DNA from: Defluviitaleaceae bacterium | Lineage (GTDB): Bacteria > Bacillota_I > Bacilli_A > MOL361 > Turicibacteraceae | Assembly (NCBI GenBank): GCA_009778135.1 | Contig: WRKJ01000104.1 | Location: forward strand, 1-52,122 | Reading direction: 5' to 3' | DNA length: 52,122 nt | Shown: piece by piece, positions 19,289 through 27,219 of the stretch | How positions within the stretch are numbered: the first letter of the stretch is position 1 | Layout: every line of letters begins with the position of its first letter | Program-made: the position numbers and the translations under genes | Notes under the pieces: generated by a model | What the model saw: only the letters and a program-made list of their open reading frames with translations | Told to the model about the DNA's origin: nothing | Database searches by the model: none

Positions 19289-19787
19289 TCTCATGACCTA
19301 CTTTGGCAATAAAATCATCAAATAACTGCTGATGAACTTTAGCATCAATTTCTTTTTTAATAATCTGCTTCGCACCACTGATTGTCATACTTGCAATTTC
19401 TTCTTTTATTTTCGTATGTGCCATTTTACGATCTTGTTCAATGGCAAGGGCTGCTTTGGCTAATTCTTGTTCTGCTTCCGCACGGGCAGCCGTCACCATT
19501 TCATCATAAGCCGTTTTTCCGTCTGCTTTTGAAGCTTCAACAATTTTTTCTGCTTCAACCTCAGCCTGTTCAATCTGGGTTTCATATTTTTCTTTTAAAT
19601 TCAAAGCTTCTGTTTTCATTGTTTTGGCTTCTTCAAAACCGCTATTTAAAAAGGCTTGACGCTTAGCCAAAAACGCCTTTGTCGGTTCCCAAGCAAAACG
19701 TTTGAAAGCAAACAGCAAAATACATAACGACAAAAGTTGAATCAACAATTGTGTCCAATCAGGCATTATTTCAATATTTATGTCCAT
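19281..19787 (-). CDS. atpF: ATP synthase Fo b subunit
   Basis: A 168-residue b subunit: one N-terminal membrane helix (about residues 12-30), then a long charged coiled coil (KAFLAKRQAFLNSGFEEAKT onward) that forms the peripheral stalk. The Glu/Lys/Ala-rich pattern runs to the C-terminus. A single atpF gene is present, as expected for a non-photosynthetic bacterium. AGGAGG precedes the start with an 11-nt gap. It overlaps atpH. Confidence 0.95.
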   Translation of the reverse strand: MDINIEIMPDWTQLLIQLLSLCILLFAFKRFAWEPTKAFLAKRQAFLNSGFEEAKTMKTEALNLKEKYETQIEQAEVEAEKIVEASKADGKTAYDEMVTAARAEAEQELAKAALAIEQDRKMAHTKIKEEIASMTISGAKQIIKKEIDAKVHQQLFDDFIAKVGHENG

Positions 19788-19837
19788 GTTATTTTTCGCC
19801 TCCTTCTCCGACGCTTAAAATCCACTTTTATGTTGAA

Positions 19838-20113
19838 TTAAGCAACGAAAATTAAAATGAATGCGATTAACAATCCATAAATGGCTGACGTTTCAGAAAT
19901 CCCTTGACCGATAATCATCACTTGCTGAATTTCATTTTTTGCTTCTGGTTGACGTCCAACAGCCTCAACTGCTTTAGCTGCGATATTCCCTTGTCCAAGT
20001 GCAACTGCAAATCCTGGAATCCCAGCTGCCAATGCTGCTGCAATTGATGTTAAACCTGATGCAAAACCTAAATCTGTAATCCCTGTTAATAAATTAATCA
20101 TTTGTAAGTACAT
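19838..20113 (-). CDS. atpE: ATP synthase Fo c subunit, Na+-type signature
   Basis: A 91-residue c subunit of two membrane helices joined by the RQPEA loop (residues 54-58). Helix 1 has GQG with Q41, helix 2 has SETSAIYG with E74, T75 and Y79. Spacing equals Q32, E65, S/T66 and Y70 of the Ilyobacter tartaricus c ring, so the Na+-coordinating set is complete. Proton-type Bacillus c subunits have neither the Gln nor the ET..Y pattern. The synthase is therefore predicted to translocate Na+, with H+ possible when Na+ is low. AGGAGG stands 7 nt before the ATG. Confidence 0.95.
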   Translation of the reverse strand: MYLQMINLLTGITDLGFASGLTSIAAALAAGIPGFAVALGQGNIAAKAVEAVGRQPEAKNEIQQVMIIGQGISETSAIYGLLIAFILIFVA

Positions 20114-20158
20114 TATTTTTCCTCCTACGTCATAAGAAACGTTTTAATTTTTTATCTT

Positions 20159-20833
20159 TTATTCGTCTGTTGCGACTAAATCCCCTGCCCAAATCATTAA
20201 TAAGAAGCAGAAGATAAGCGTTTGTAATAAGCCAGAAAAAATATCAAAATAGAAATTTAATGCTGGCAAAACGGGTAAAATCAACCAGCCAGTCAAATGC
20301 ATCAAAACACCAAGAATCATGCCACCACTCACAATATTTCCAAAAAGTCGAAGCGATAACGACAAAAACTTTGCCAATTCTCCAATGATATTTAAAGGCA
20401 ATAAAATAGGGAAATCTCCGACGAATGTGTCTTTCATATAAGTAAGTAAACCATTGATTCGAATGTTTAAAATAATCAAATAACATAAAGCAAATACCGC
20501 CAGTGCAAATGTCACATTAAAATTACTAGTCGGTGTCGTTAAACCGACAAGACCGAGTAAATTTGCAGACAATAAATAGATAATTAAAGTCCCCATAAAA
20601 GGGCCTAATCTTCCTTTTTTATCACCCATAATGCTATGGCACATCTCATGAATGCTCGTGACGAGTAATTCAATCAAAAGTAAAAGCCCAGTAGATGGCT
20701 TTGTCGGATCTGCTTGCTTCATTTTTTTGCCACAGATGGCAAAAAAAAGACAAAGCAAAGCGACAATCAAAAGTGAATTAAATACACCTGCTGAAATAAA
20801 AACTTCTTCATTTAAAAAGACGACTATGTCCAT
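20159..20833 (-). CDS. atpB: ATP synthase Fo a subunit
   Basis: A 224-residue a subunit with five or six membrane helices. The essential Arg is in SLSLRLFGNIVSGGM, and the C-terminal helix region LQTLIFCFLLMIWAGDLV follows. It forms the ion half-channels against the c ring. An AGGAG site precedes the ATG at 20833. It comes 45 bp before atpE in operon order. With the Na+-type c subunit, the a subunit should be adapted to Na+, but I could not point to a deciding residue. Confidence 0.95.
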   Translation of the reverse strand: MDIVVFLNEEVFISAGVFNSLLIVALLCLFFAICGKKMKQADPTKPSTGLLLLIELLVTSIHEMCHSIMGDKKGRLGPFMGTLIIYLLSANLLGLVGLTTPTSNFNVTFALAVFALCYLIILNIRINGLLTYMKDTFVGDFPILLPLNIIGELAKFLSLSLRLFGNIVSGGMILGVLMHLTGWLILPVLPALNFYFDIFSGLLQTLIFCFLLMIWAGDLVATDE

Positions 20834-20896
20834 CGCGCCACTCCTTTCTTTAAATGGGACAAAACGTTGAAACAGCCCATTTTTTTAAAAATGAAA

Positions 20897-21331
20897 CTAT
20901 TCTGAATCTTTTGTCGTTGTTTTGGTTCGACCAACCGTCAAAAAAGCATCTAACTTTAGGACAAAACCGACCATTGAAACACCAATAGCAGCGGCTAAAA
21001 TGCCATAAATACCGGCGAATTGAACCACTAAAAACAAACTAATGCCATACATTCCAAGTCTAAGCGTAAACCCTGAATTTTTAAGGAGTTGCTTACCTGT
21101 CGTGCTTTGAGATTGATCATTAACTAACTTATGGGCATCGATCACAATTAATCGAAAACTAATTAGATTCACGATCACACCTACCCAAAACCCACTTAAC
21201 ATGTTAATGAGCGGCCACCGCATCGATATTGAGACGATTATAAGAATAACCGTCACAAGCAATGATAACATCATGACCCGTTTAGGCACAAAACGGGCTG
21301 GATCATCGCGTAATTTAGACATGCTTTTCAT
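20897..21331 (-). CDS. atpI: ATP synthase protein I (AtpI-like)
   Basis: About 144 residues with four membrane segments (roughly 18-35, 38-55, 80-98 and 100-120 of the longer reading) after a short basic start. Its place as first gene of the atp operon and its hydrophobic pattern match AtpI, proposed to help c-ring assembly or ion/Mg2+ supply. The family is poorly conserved, so position carries most weight. The ATG at 21331 has AGAGGA 9 nt upstream; in-frame ATG at 21349 and TTG at 21367 are alternatives. A tiny upstream reading frame overlaps the longer variants. Confidence 0.8.
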   Translation of the reverse strand: MKSMSKLRDDPARFVPKRVMMLSLLVTVILIIVSISMRWPLINMLSGFWVGVIVNLISFRLIVIDAHKLVNDQSQSTTGKQLLKNSGFTLRLGMYGISLFLVVQFAGIYGILAAAIGVSMVGFVLKLDAFLTVGRTKTTTKDSE

Positions 21332-21356
21332 CACTTCCGTTCCTCTCATTTTACCA

Positions 21357-21383
21357 TCAGAAAACAAGACATTCTAAAACCAT
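21357..21383 (-). CDS. Eight-codon upstream reading frame before atpI (possible leader peptide)
   Basis: An ATG at 21383 with AGGAG 6 nt upstream (21390-21394) opens a frame of eight codons, M-V-L-E-C-L-V-F, then TGA. Its ribosome site is better than that of atpI, which starts 25 nt after the stop. It may feed ribosomes to atpI by reinitiation or limit atpI relative to the rest of the operon. It could also be chance. Confidence 0.35.
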   Translation of the reverse strand: MVLECLVF

Positions 21384-21660
21384 GTATCACTCCTACAGAC
21401 GAAGGTAAATAAAAAGGCTGTAACCGACTGTATCTTGCAGCGATTTGCAATGAAAGACGCACGACGGAATCTTGGTGATTGATTCTTTTTATTTATGCTT
21501 CTTTTTTCGTCATGGCATTCGCTCAGGCTTGTTCTTATCCTTGCATTTAGTAAGATTAATCACAAAAAAACACCTGTCCTAAAAGTCGCCTCTTTTACTA
21601 GCTATCTTTTTAGCAAAAGAAAGACCTCAAACGAGTGGTTTGAATGAATACCTGTTGTAA
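21368..21660 (-). other. Long 5' leader of the ATP synthase operon
   Basis: About 290 nt lie between the predicted transcription start (about 21661) and the upstream reading frame of atpI. On the minus strand they contain a 6-bp stem TCAAAC/GTTTGA just after the start, and GCTG/CAGC followed by CTTTTT near 21410-21440, a weak terminator-like element. No known riboswitch was recognised. I saw no other gene in 21384-21791. Confidence 0.45.
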
Positions 21661-21668
21661 CGCATAAA

Positions 21669-21697
21669 ATTATAGCACTTACTGTTTTAGGTGTCAA
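21669..21697 (-). promoter_or_regulatory. Consensus sigma-A promoter of the ATP synthase operon
   Basis: TTGACA (21692-21697) and TATAAT (21669-21674) stand 17 bp apart on the minus strand, and TGC before TATAAT gives an extended -10. This matches the consensus at every position, as expected for a strongly expressed housekeeping operon. It also marks the start of the long leader. Confidence 0.92.
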
Positions 21698-21791
21698 GCC
21701 ATTTTTATTTAATTTTACCCCTTAATGTGACGACTGGCAAAAAACAAGCAAAAATAAAGATGGTCACAGTTTAGAAACCCCTTTCTTTTTC

Positions 21792-22643
21792 TTATTTAAA
21801 TGTCATGCGATACGTCGCCGTCAATTTTTCTTGACCTTGAAGTAATTGAATGCCCTTTTTTTCAGCCAGTTCACCCATGGTGTCTGTCGTATCGACCAGA
21901 CCGTGCCAAGGCGCGATACAGACAAAGGGTGCCACTTGACCTGCTTCATTAATCGGTGACCAAATGCCGACATAAGGAAAGCCGTCAAATCCCACCTCTA
22001 CTTCCCGGTCGTGGGTGTAAGACCGCAGCATGATTTCCGACTCACCTTCCAAAATCAAAAGCGGATAAGCTTCGAACAAGTCTTGACTAAGGGGTAAGAA
22101 CGGCAAGTTTTCAATGATTTCCGTTTTCCCTGCTGCAAAGTCGACCCAACCCTGCTGATCAACCACATAGGCTTCGATGCCTTGGCTGTCTTTCAGCTGC
22201 AAGGCATAATCGGACAAATCAGATTCAGTGGCAAAAGCAGGGCAAGCACCAATCGCAAAAGGCAATGTTGTTTCACCTAAGTTGATCACTTCCCAGGTCA
22301 CTTTAACGGTGGTGTCTTCAAGCACATAACCCATGCGTAACTCAAATTCAAAAGGATACTGCTTGCGTGTTTCATCCGTTGCTTGAAGCTTCAACCCAAC
22401 TTCATGGGCAGTCTGGTGAAGCACTTCAAAGTCCATCTCATGTGCAAACCCCTGCCTTCCCAGTTGTGTCATTGCGTCAATAACAGGAAATAACAGCGGT
22501 GCACGATGTTGCCAAAACATGGGATGACCCGACCATAAATAGTCCGTTCCATCCTTTACAACGCGCATCAATTCTGCACCCTTCGTGTTAACTTCAATTG
22601 TTAATGCGTCATTTTTTAGTGTCAAAACCTCATCATTAAACAT
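21792..22643 (-). CDS. Aldose 1-epimerase family protein (LacX-like)
   Basis: A 283-residue protein of the galactose-mutarotase fold. It opens with TLKNDALTIEVNTKGAELMRVV, has DYLWSGHPMFWQHRAPLLFPVI (the substrate-site WxxRxPxLFP pattern), then mid-protein FAIGACPAF and a C-terminal CIAPWHGLVDT. These are features of the LacX/YihR subgroup, which interconverts anomers of a sugar or sugar phosphate; the substrate is not known. GAGGGAG precedes the ATG. It is a single gene with its own promoter and lies before the atp operon without sharing it. Confidence 0.85.
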   Translation of the reverse strand: MFNDEVLTLKNDALTIEVNTKGAELMRVVKDGTDYLWSGHPMFWQHRAPLLFPVIDAMTQLGRQGFAHEMDFEVLHQTAHEVGLKLQATDETRKQYPFEFELRMGYVLEDTTVKVTWEVINLGETTLPFAIGACPAFATESDLSDYALQLKDSQGIEAYVVDQQGWVDFAAGKTEIIENLPFLPLSQDLFEAYPLLILEGESEIMLRSYTHDREVEVGFDGFPYVGIWSPINEAGQVAPFVCIAPWHGLVDTTDTMGELAEKKGIQLLQGQEKLTATYRMTFK

Positions 22644-22681
22644 CGTATCTCCCTCTTTCTCATTTGCAGTCTGTTACAACC

Positions 22682-22710
22682 CTTATACGCTTTTTCGATG
22701 CGTGTCACAA
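22682..22710 (-). promoter_or_regulatory. Promoter of the aldose-epimerase-like gene
   Basis: TTGTGA (22705-22710) and TATAAG (22682-22687), 17 bp apart on the minus strand, lie about 40 nt before the start codon and just past the csoR terminator. Confidence 0.6.
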
Positions 22711-22717
22711 AGCAAAA

Positions 22718-22759
22718 AAATCGAACTTAAAGATAAGTTTCAATCCAAAAGTTCGATTT
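22718..22759 (-). terminator. Terminator of the copA-csoR operon
   Basis: AAATCGAACTT (22718-22728) and AAGTTCGATTT (22749-22759) form a perfect 11-bp stem with a 20-nt loop. On the minus strand the stem ends in a run of T. It closes the copper operon. Confidence 0.88.
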
Positions 22760-22796
22760 TAGTTCGTAACATGTGTATGCGCCCATTTCCCTTCGA

Positions 22797-23060
22797 CTAT
22801 TTGATGATTTTTTCAAGAATTTTTGTAATTTCATCCATCTTTTGGGCACTGTCGTCTGCTGCAACAGCAGCTGTCACACAGTTGGCAATATGTTGCTTTA
22901 AAATCAACACTTGCGCTTTTTTAACCAAGCCTTGCGTCGCCGCAATTTGATTTGAAATATCCATACAATAGCGTCCATCTTCAATCATTTTAATGACACC
23001 GTCAATTTGGCCTCGCGCTGTTTTTAACAGTTGCATGGCTTTTTCTTTTTCTTCATTCAT
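22797..23060 (-). CDS. csoR: CsoR-family copper-sensing repressor
   Basis: An 87-residue all-helical DUF156 repressor. The copper ligands of CsoR are present: C32 in RYCMDI and H57/C61 in KQHIANC, spaced as in the C-H-C triad. Copper binding releases the protein from its operator. It is the second gene of the operon, 70 bp after copA, with a matching G/C-rich operator over the copA promoter, so it would act as an autoregulated copper switch. The start is unclear: ATG at 23060 or 23066 lacks a good ribosome site, while a strong AGGAGG lies in front of a tiny reading frame just upstream. Confidence 0.92.
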   Translation of the reverse strand: MNEEKEKAMQLLKTARGQIDGVIKMIEDGRYCMDISNQIAATQGLVKKAQVLILKQHIANCVTAAVAADDSAQKMDEITKILEKIIK

Positions 23061-23081
23061 GTTCATCGATGCGCAAGCAGT

Positions 23082-23108
23082 TCACTGAAGACGCATCACA
23101 CACCTCCT
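23082..23108 (-). promoter_or_regulatory. Strong ribosome site and four-codon reading frame ahead of csoR
   Basis: AGGAGG (23103-23108 on the minus strand) stands 6 nt before ATG at 23096. That frame reads M-R-L-Q and then TGA (23082-23084), in the same frame as csoR, whose ATG follows 15 nt after the stop. Translation of csoR probably depends on reinitiation after this minicistron. The in-frame TGA excludes a longer csoR product under the standard code. Confidence 0.5.
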
Positions 23109-23135
23109 CACATCTGTCAACGTTCTTGGACCGGC

Positions 23136-25615
23136 TTACGCTTTAAAATGCTTGAGTCGCAACGCATTTAAAATGACCGAAATAGAACTAAAAGCCATGG
23201 CAGCAGCGGCAAACATCGGGTTTAATAAGGGACCACCAAATAAATGCAACACACCCGCTGCCACTGGAATACAAATCATGTTGTAAATGAAAGCCCAGAA
23301 CAGGTTTTGTTTAATATTGGAAATGGTTTTTTTCGACAGTTTAATCGCAGTGGCAACAGCCATTAAATCATTTCGAATGAGAACGATGTCTGCTGATTCA
23401 ATGGCGACATCGGTTCCAGAACCGATGGCTATGCCAACATCTGCTTGTACCAATGCGGGCGCATCGTTAATCCCATCACCCACCATCGCCACTGATTGAC
23501 CTGCTTGTTGCAGTCGTTTTATTTCTTCTGATTTATGACCAGGCAACACGTCAGCAAGGACGCGATCGATACCCACTTGTTTTGCAATCGCTTCTGCTGT
23601 TTGTTTGTTATCCCCGGTTAACATGGCCACTTCAATGCCTAACTGTTGTAATGTCGCAACCGCTTTTTGACTACTTGCTTTGACCACGTCTGCAACGGCA
23701 ATAATGCCTTGTAGCTGACCCTCTACTGCCACATACATGGGTGTTTTCCCCAGGGTTGCCAAATCACGTGATGGAGATAACTGCATCGCGTCAAGTTGGA
23801 TGTGTTGCTCTTCCATGAAACGTTGATTCCCAATGAAGATGCGCTTGCCATGAACCGTCGCTTTGATCCCTTTCCCTGTCATCGCTTCAAATGTGTCAAC
23901 GTCAAACAAGGATAAGCCTTTTTCTTTCGCTTCATTGACGATGGCAACACCGAGCGGATGTTCTGACCCTGTTTCGGCTGATGCTGCCAATTGTAATAAA
24001 GCGTCGGCTGAACGACTTTCATTCATCAAAATGACATCTGTTACCACTGGTTTTCCTTCTGTTAACGTACCCGTTTTATCAAAAACAACGGTGTTCAACC
24101 GATACGCACTTTCAAGGGCCACACCTGATTTAATTAAAATGCCATTTTCTGCGCCTTTTCCTGTTCCAACCATTAAAGCAGTTGGCGTTGCCAACCCTAA
24201 TGCACAAGGACAAGCAATGATTAAAACTGAAATAAAGACAACCATCGCCAGTTCAACATTTCCTGTTCCGATGTACCAGAGCACACCCGCTAAAATTGCA
24301 ATGAAACATGCAACAGGAACGAAGTAACCCGTCACGACATCTGCAATTTGCGCAATGGGCGCTTTCGAACCGCTGGCTGCTTCCACCAGTTTGATAATTT
24401 GAGCCAAAGCTGTTTCGCTTCCAATCTTCGTCGCTGTAAACTGAATCATGCCATTTGTATTGATGGTCGCTGCAAAGACGTCATCACCGACATGCTTATC
24501 AACGGGCATGCTTTCACCCGTCAGCATGGCTTCATCAATGGCCGTATTCCCTTTGATAATCGTGCCATCAACTGGGATTTTTTCGCCCGGTTTCACAACG
24601 ACCACATCACCTATTTCAACGTCATGAATGGGCACTTCTATTTCGGTCTCATTTTGAATGATCATGGCCGTCTTTGGTGTCAACCCCATTAATTTTTTAA
24701 TGGCTTCTGATGTTTTACGCTTGGAAATGGCTTCGAGTGTGTTGCCTAATAAAATTAAGGTCACAATGACACCTGCAGTTTCTAAAAACAAATACATGAC
24801 CATGTGATAATGCCCTTGATAAACATGCCAAATATTTAATAGACTATAAGCCACTGCAGCCGACGTTCCCAACGCAACGAGCGAATCCATATTGGGACGT
24901 CGCTTCAACAAAGCAGTAAAGCCTTTGACATAAAAATCTCGTCCAGCAACTAAAATCGGCACTGTTAACACCACTTGCACCCATAAGTGAATCAACGGAT
25001 TTTCCATCGGATCAATCAGCTGTGGCACTGATAAGGGAAGCCAGCCCAAGCCAACCATCTCAAGCATCGGCACCATCGCCACGTAAAACAACGGTACGCA
25101 AAAAACAACAGCTAACAGTGTTTTACGCCAAAGGCTTTTAACTTGCTTGTCTTTACGCAATTGATCCTCATCAACGGCATCAAAAGTGGTCAATGCTAAC
25201 GGTTCAAAACCTAAGTCTTTAATGACCTGTTTCATCTTAGCCACTTTAATGACGGTCGGATCATAATGAATCATTGCTTTTTCAGTCGCAAGGTTAACAG
25301 ATACATCGACGATGCCTTCAAGCTTTGCAAGTATCTGTTCGATGTTTCCAGAACAAGACGCACAACTCATCCCAGCAATCGGAATCGTGACTTGACTGTC
25401 TTTTTTTTTTCCAACACTTGAAAACCTAATGTCGTGACGGTTTCTTTAATGGCTTCAACAGAGATGACAGCTGGCTCAAATTCCACCGATAATTGCTCGG
25501 CTGCTAAATTAACAGACGCCATGTGAACACCAGCCAGCTTACCCACTGTTTGCTCGACTTTTCCTGAACAAGACGCACAGTTCATGCCGCCTACACCAAT
25601 GATTTGTTTTTCCAT
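23136..25615 (-). CDS. copA: Copper-exporting P-type ATPase CopA, complete only after a -1 shift at A10
   Basis: The full protein would be about 826 residues, a P1B-type Cu+ pump of the cytoplasmic membrane. Two heavy-metal domains have GMNCASC and GMSCASC. The rest has the membrane CPC motif ([13 protein letters not shown]), DKTGTLTEG with the phosphorylated Asp, the SEHPLG motif, [10 protein letters not shown] and a final [13 protein letters not shown]. The gene is split: domain 1 reads from ATG 25615, everything else is in the -1 frame from a run of ten A (25401-25410 on this strand). Both sides are intact and conserved. Slippage by polymerase or ribosome, or a one-base loss, would explain it. 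AGGAGG lies 7 nt before the ATG. Confidence 0.88.
25367..25615 (-). CDS. CopZ-like short product: first metal-binding domain of CopA without frameshift
   Basis: Read without a shift, translation from 25615 gives 82 residues: one complete heavy-metal-associated domain ([19 protein letters not shown], CxxC at about residues 13-16) plus a short basic tail after the A10 run ([13 protein letters not shown]). This is the size and content of a CopZ copper chaperone. No separate copZ gene is in the operon. In E. coli, copA yields a similar chaperone from its first domain by programmed frameshifting. Here the unshifted product would be the chaperone and the shifted one the pump. Confidence 0.7.
   Translation of the reverse strand: MEKQIIGVGGMNCASCSGKVEQTVGKLAGVHMASVNLAAEQLSVEFEPAVISVEAIKETVTTLGFQVLEKKKTVKSRFRLLG
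25401..25410 (-). other. A10 slippage site inside copA
   Basis: Ten consecutive A on the coding strand (GG-A10-G). In frame 0 the codons are GAA-AAA-AAA-AAG; slipping back one base gives GAA-AAA-AAA-AAA-GAC and joins the CopA body. Runs of this length are known to slip in transcription and translation. A sequencing error in the homopolymer is the main alternative. Confidence 0.7.
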
Positions 25616-25635
25616 ATTTATTCCTCCAATGCCTC

Positions 25636-25653
25636 CACCCCCTAGAGGGGGTG
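25636..25653 (-). promoter_or_regulatory. CsoR operator of the copA-csoR operon
   Basis: CACCCCCT and AGGGGGTG form a perfect inverted repeat around AG. This matches the GC-rich CsoR operator type (TACCCC-N-GGGGTA). It sits just downstream of the -10 region, where a bound repressor would block transcription, and the operon encodes CsoR itself. Confidence 0.88.
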
Positions 25654-25661
25654 CTCTCATT

Positions 25662-25690
25662 ATCATACACCATTTTAAACGAGAATGCAA
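25662..25690 (-). promoter_or_regulatory. Promoter of the copA-csoR operon
   Basis: TTGCAT (25685-25690) and TATGAT (25662-25667), 17 bp apart on the minus strand, lie directly upstream of the CsoR operator. Confidence 0.7.
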
Positions 25691-25715
25691 CCCTAAACTT
25701 TTAAAAAATTTTTTA

Positions 25716-25744
25716 TTGCTATTTTCGACGTATTCGTTTAAAAT
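25716..25744 (+). promoter_or_regulatory. Promoter of the YuiF/NhaC-like transporter gene
   Basis: TTGCTA (25716-25721) and TAAAAT (25739-25744) are 17 bp apart on the plus strand, about 90 nt before the start codon. It is divergent from the copper promoter, which it abuts. Confidence 0.55.
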
Positions 25745-25832
25745 AAGACCTATGCTAATGAATCATTTGGTCTATGATGATCAGCTGTGGCATATATTTG
25801 ACAACAAGACTTGTGAAAAAGGAGCATTTTTT

Positions 25833-27164
25833 ATGTTAACAAACCCGATTGTTTTATCTGTTTTTGTCATGATTGCGTTATGCTTGCTCAAAGTGAACAT
25901 CATTATCGCCATCCTGATTGCGTCTATTTTAGCTGGTTTTCTTGCTGGCATGCCCATTAATGAGATCATGTCGATCTTTGTAGGGGGCATGGGGGCACAT
26001 AATAGCATTGCATTGGCTTATGTTTTATTAGGTGCGTTGGCTTATGGCATTCAGTCTACAGGACTTGCAACTAAATTTACAACTGTTTTAGAGCGTCTCT
26101 TTGGCAAGTCTGGGAAAGTATTGATCCTCATCATTGCTGTCATCGCTTCTTTATCTCAAAATCTGGTGCCGATTCACATCGCATTCATCCCCATTTTAAT
26201 TCCACCTTTACTCGGTCTGATGAATAAAATGAAAATTGACCGTCGAGCTGTTGCTTGTGCACTGGCTTTCGGATTAAAAGCCCCTTATATTTTGATTCCT
26301 GCTGGATTTGGATTAATTTTTCATAACATCATTGCCACCAATATTTCTAACAATGGGATGGATGTTGACGCAACACATATTTGGCCTCACATGATTTTGC
26401 CAGCTGTTGGCATGCTCGTCGGTTTATTAATTGCGGTTTTTATCACGCACAGAAAGCCCCGTGAATACGAAGACCTCCCGATAGAAGGCGCTGTTTCAAA
26501 TGAAACTGACAACGAAGGTTTTACCCTACGCCACTGGGGCGCATTGCTCGGGACTTTGACCACTTTCATCGTGCAAATTTGGGCACAGGCCACCCATGAA
26601 GGTTCGCCATTATGGGCATTACCCGTTGGTGCCACTTTAGGTCTTTTAATCATGTTGGCAACAGGTGCCATTAAATTTAATCAATTTGATGATACCATCA
26701 AAGGTGGTCTTTCTTTAATGGGCTTCATCGCCTTTGTCATGTTGGTCGCCGGCGGTTATGCGGCTGTCATTCGTGCCACTTATGGCATTGATGCCTTAGT
26801 CGGTGCAGCTTATCACCTGATCGGAAACAGTCGACTACTCGCTGTCATTGCCATGCAACTCATCGGTTTACTCATCACCCTTGGGATTGGGACGTCTTTT
26901 GGCACCATTCCCATTATTGCAACCGTCTTTGTTCCCCTTTGCATCGCCATGGGATTTTCTCCAGCAGCCACCATTGTGTTAATCACAACAGCCGGTGCAA
27001 CAGGTGATGCCGGTGTACCAGCATCCGATACTGCCTTGGGTCCAACTGCGGGGCTCAATGCAGATGGTCAACACGATCACATTTGGGACACCTGTATCCC
27101 AACCTTCCTTCACTTTAACATTCCCATTAAAGTCGTTGGCATCATTGCAGCGATGCTCCTTTAA
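25833..27164 (+). CDS. Na+/H+ antiporter family membrane transporter (YuiF/NhaC-like)
   Basis: A 443-residue protein with about 11-12 membrane helices. The first helices (NPIVLSVFVMIALCLLKVNI), the QNLVPIHIAFIPILIPPLL stretch, and the Gly/Thr/Asp-rich second half (GTSFGTIPIIATVFVPL, TTAGATGDAGVPASDTALGP) are typical of the Na_H_antiporter/YuiF group, which contains putative Na+/H+ antiporters and amino-acid permeases. The ATG at 25833 is chosen because AAGGAG lies 8 nt upstream; the frame extends further 5' without homology-like sequence. It stands alone between its own promoter and a two-way terminator. An organism with a Na+-type ATP synthase would need such antiporters, but the substrate is not settled. 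Confidence 0.85.
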   Translation: MLTNPIVLSVFVMIALCLLKVNIIIAILIASILAGFLAGMPINEIMSIFVGGMGAHNSIALAYVLLGALAYGIQSTGLATKFTTVLERLFGKSGKVLILIIAVIASLSQNLVPIHIAFIPILIPPLLGLMNKMKIDRRAVACALAFGLKAPYILIPAGFGLIFHNIIATNISNNGMDVDATHIWPHMILPAVGMLVGLLIAVFITHRKPREYEDLPIEGAVSNETDNEGFTLRHWGALLGTLTTFIVQIWAQATHEGSPLWALPVGATLGLLIMLATGAIKFNQFDDTIKGGLSLMGFIAFVMLVAGGYAAVIRATYGIDALVGAAYHLIGNSRLLAVIAMQLIGLLITLGIGTSFGTIPIIATVFVPLCIAMGFSPAATIVLITTAGATGDAGVPASDTALGPTAGLNADGQHDHIWDTCIPTFLHFNIPIKVVGIIAAMLL

Positions 27165-27168
27165 CAAA

Positions 27169-27210
27169 AAAAAGACAAGCGTTCACTTTAAATCGGACAC
27201 TTGTCTTTTT
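27169..27210. terminator. Bidirectional terminator between the transporter and the PdaA-like gene
   Basis: AAAAAGACAAG (27169-27179) and CTTGTCTTTTT (27200-27210) form a perfect 11-bp stem with A-rich and T-rich flanks. The two convergent genes end on either side of it, so it serves both strands. Confidence 0.88.
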
Positions 27211-27219
27211 ATGTACCTG

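Noticed and set aside
23082-23096. TGA read as tryptophan to extend CsoR
   Set aside because: Many genes in the window end in TGA and use TGG for Trp, so code 4 is excluded; the extended N-terminus has no CsoR likeness.
23863-24327. Plus-strand open frame opposite copA
   Set aside because: Antisense shadow of conserved CopA motifs; no start signal.
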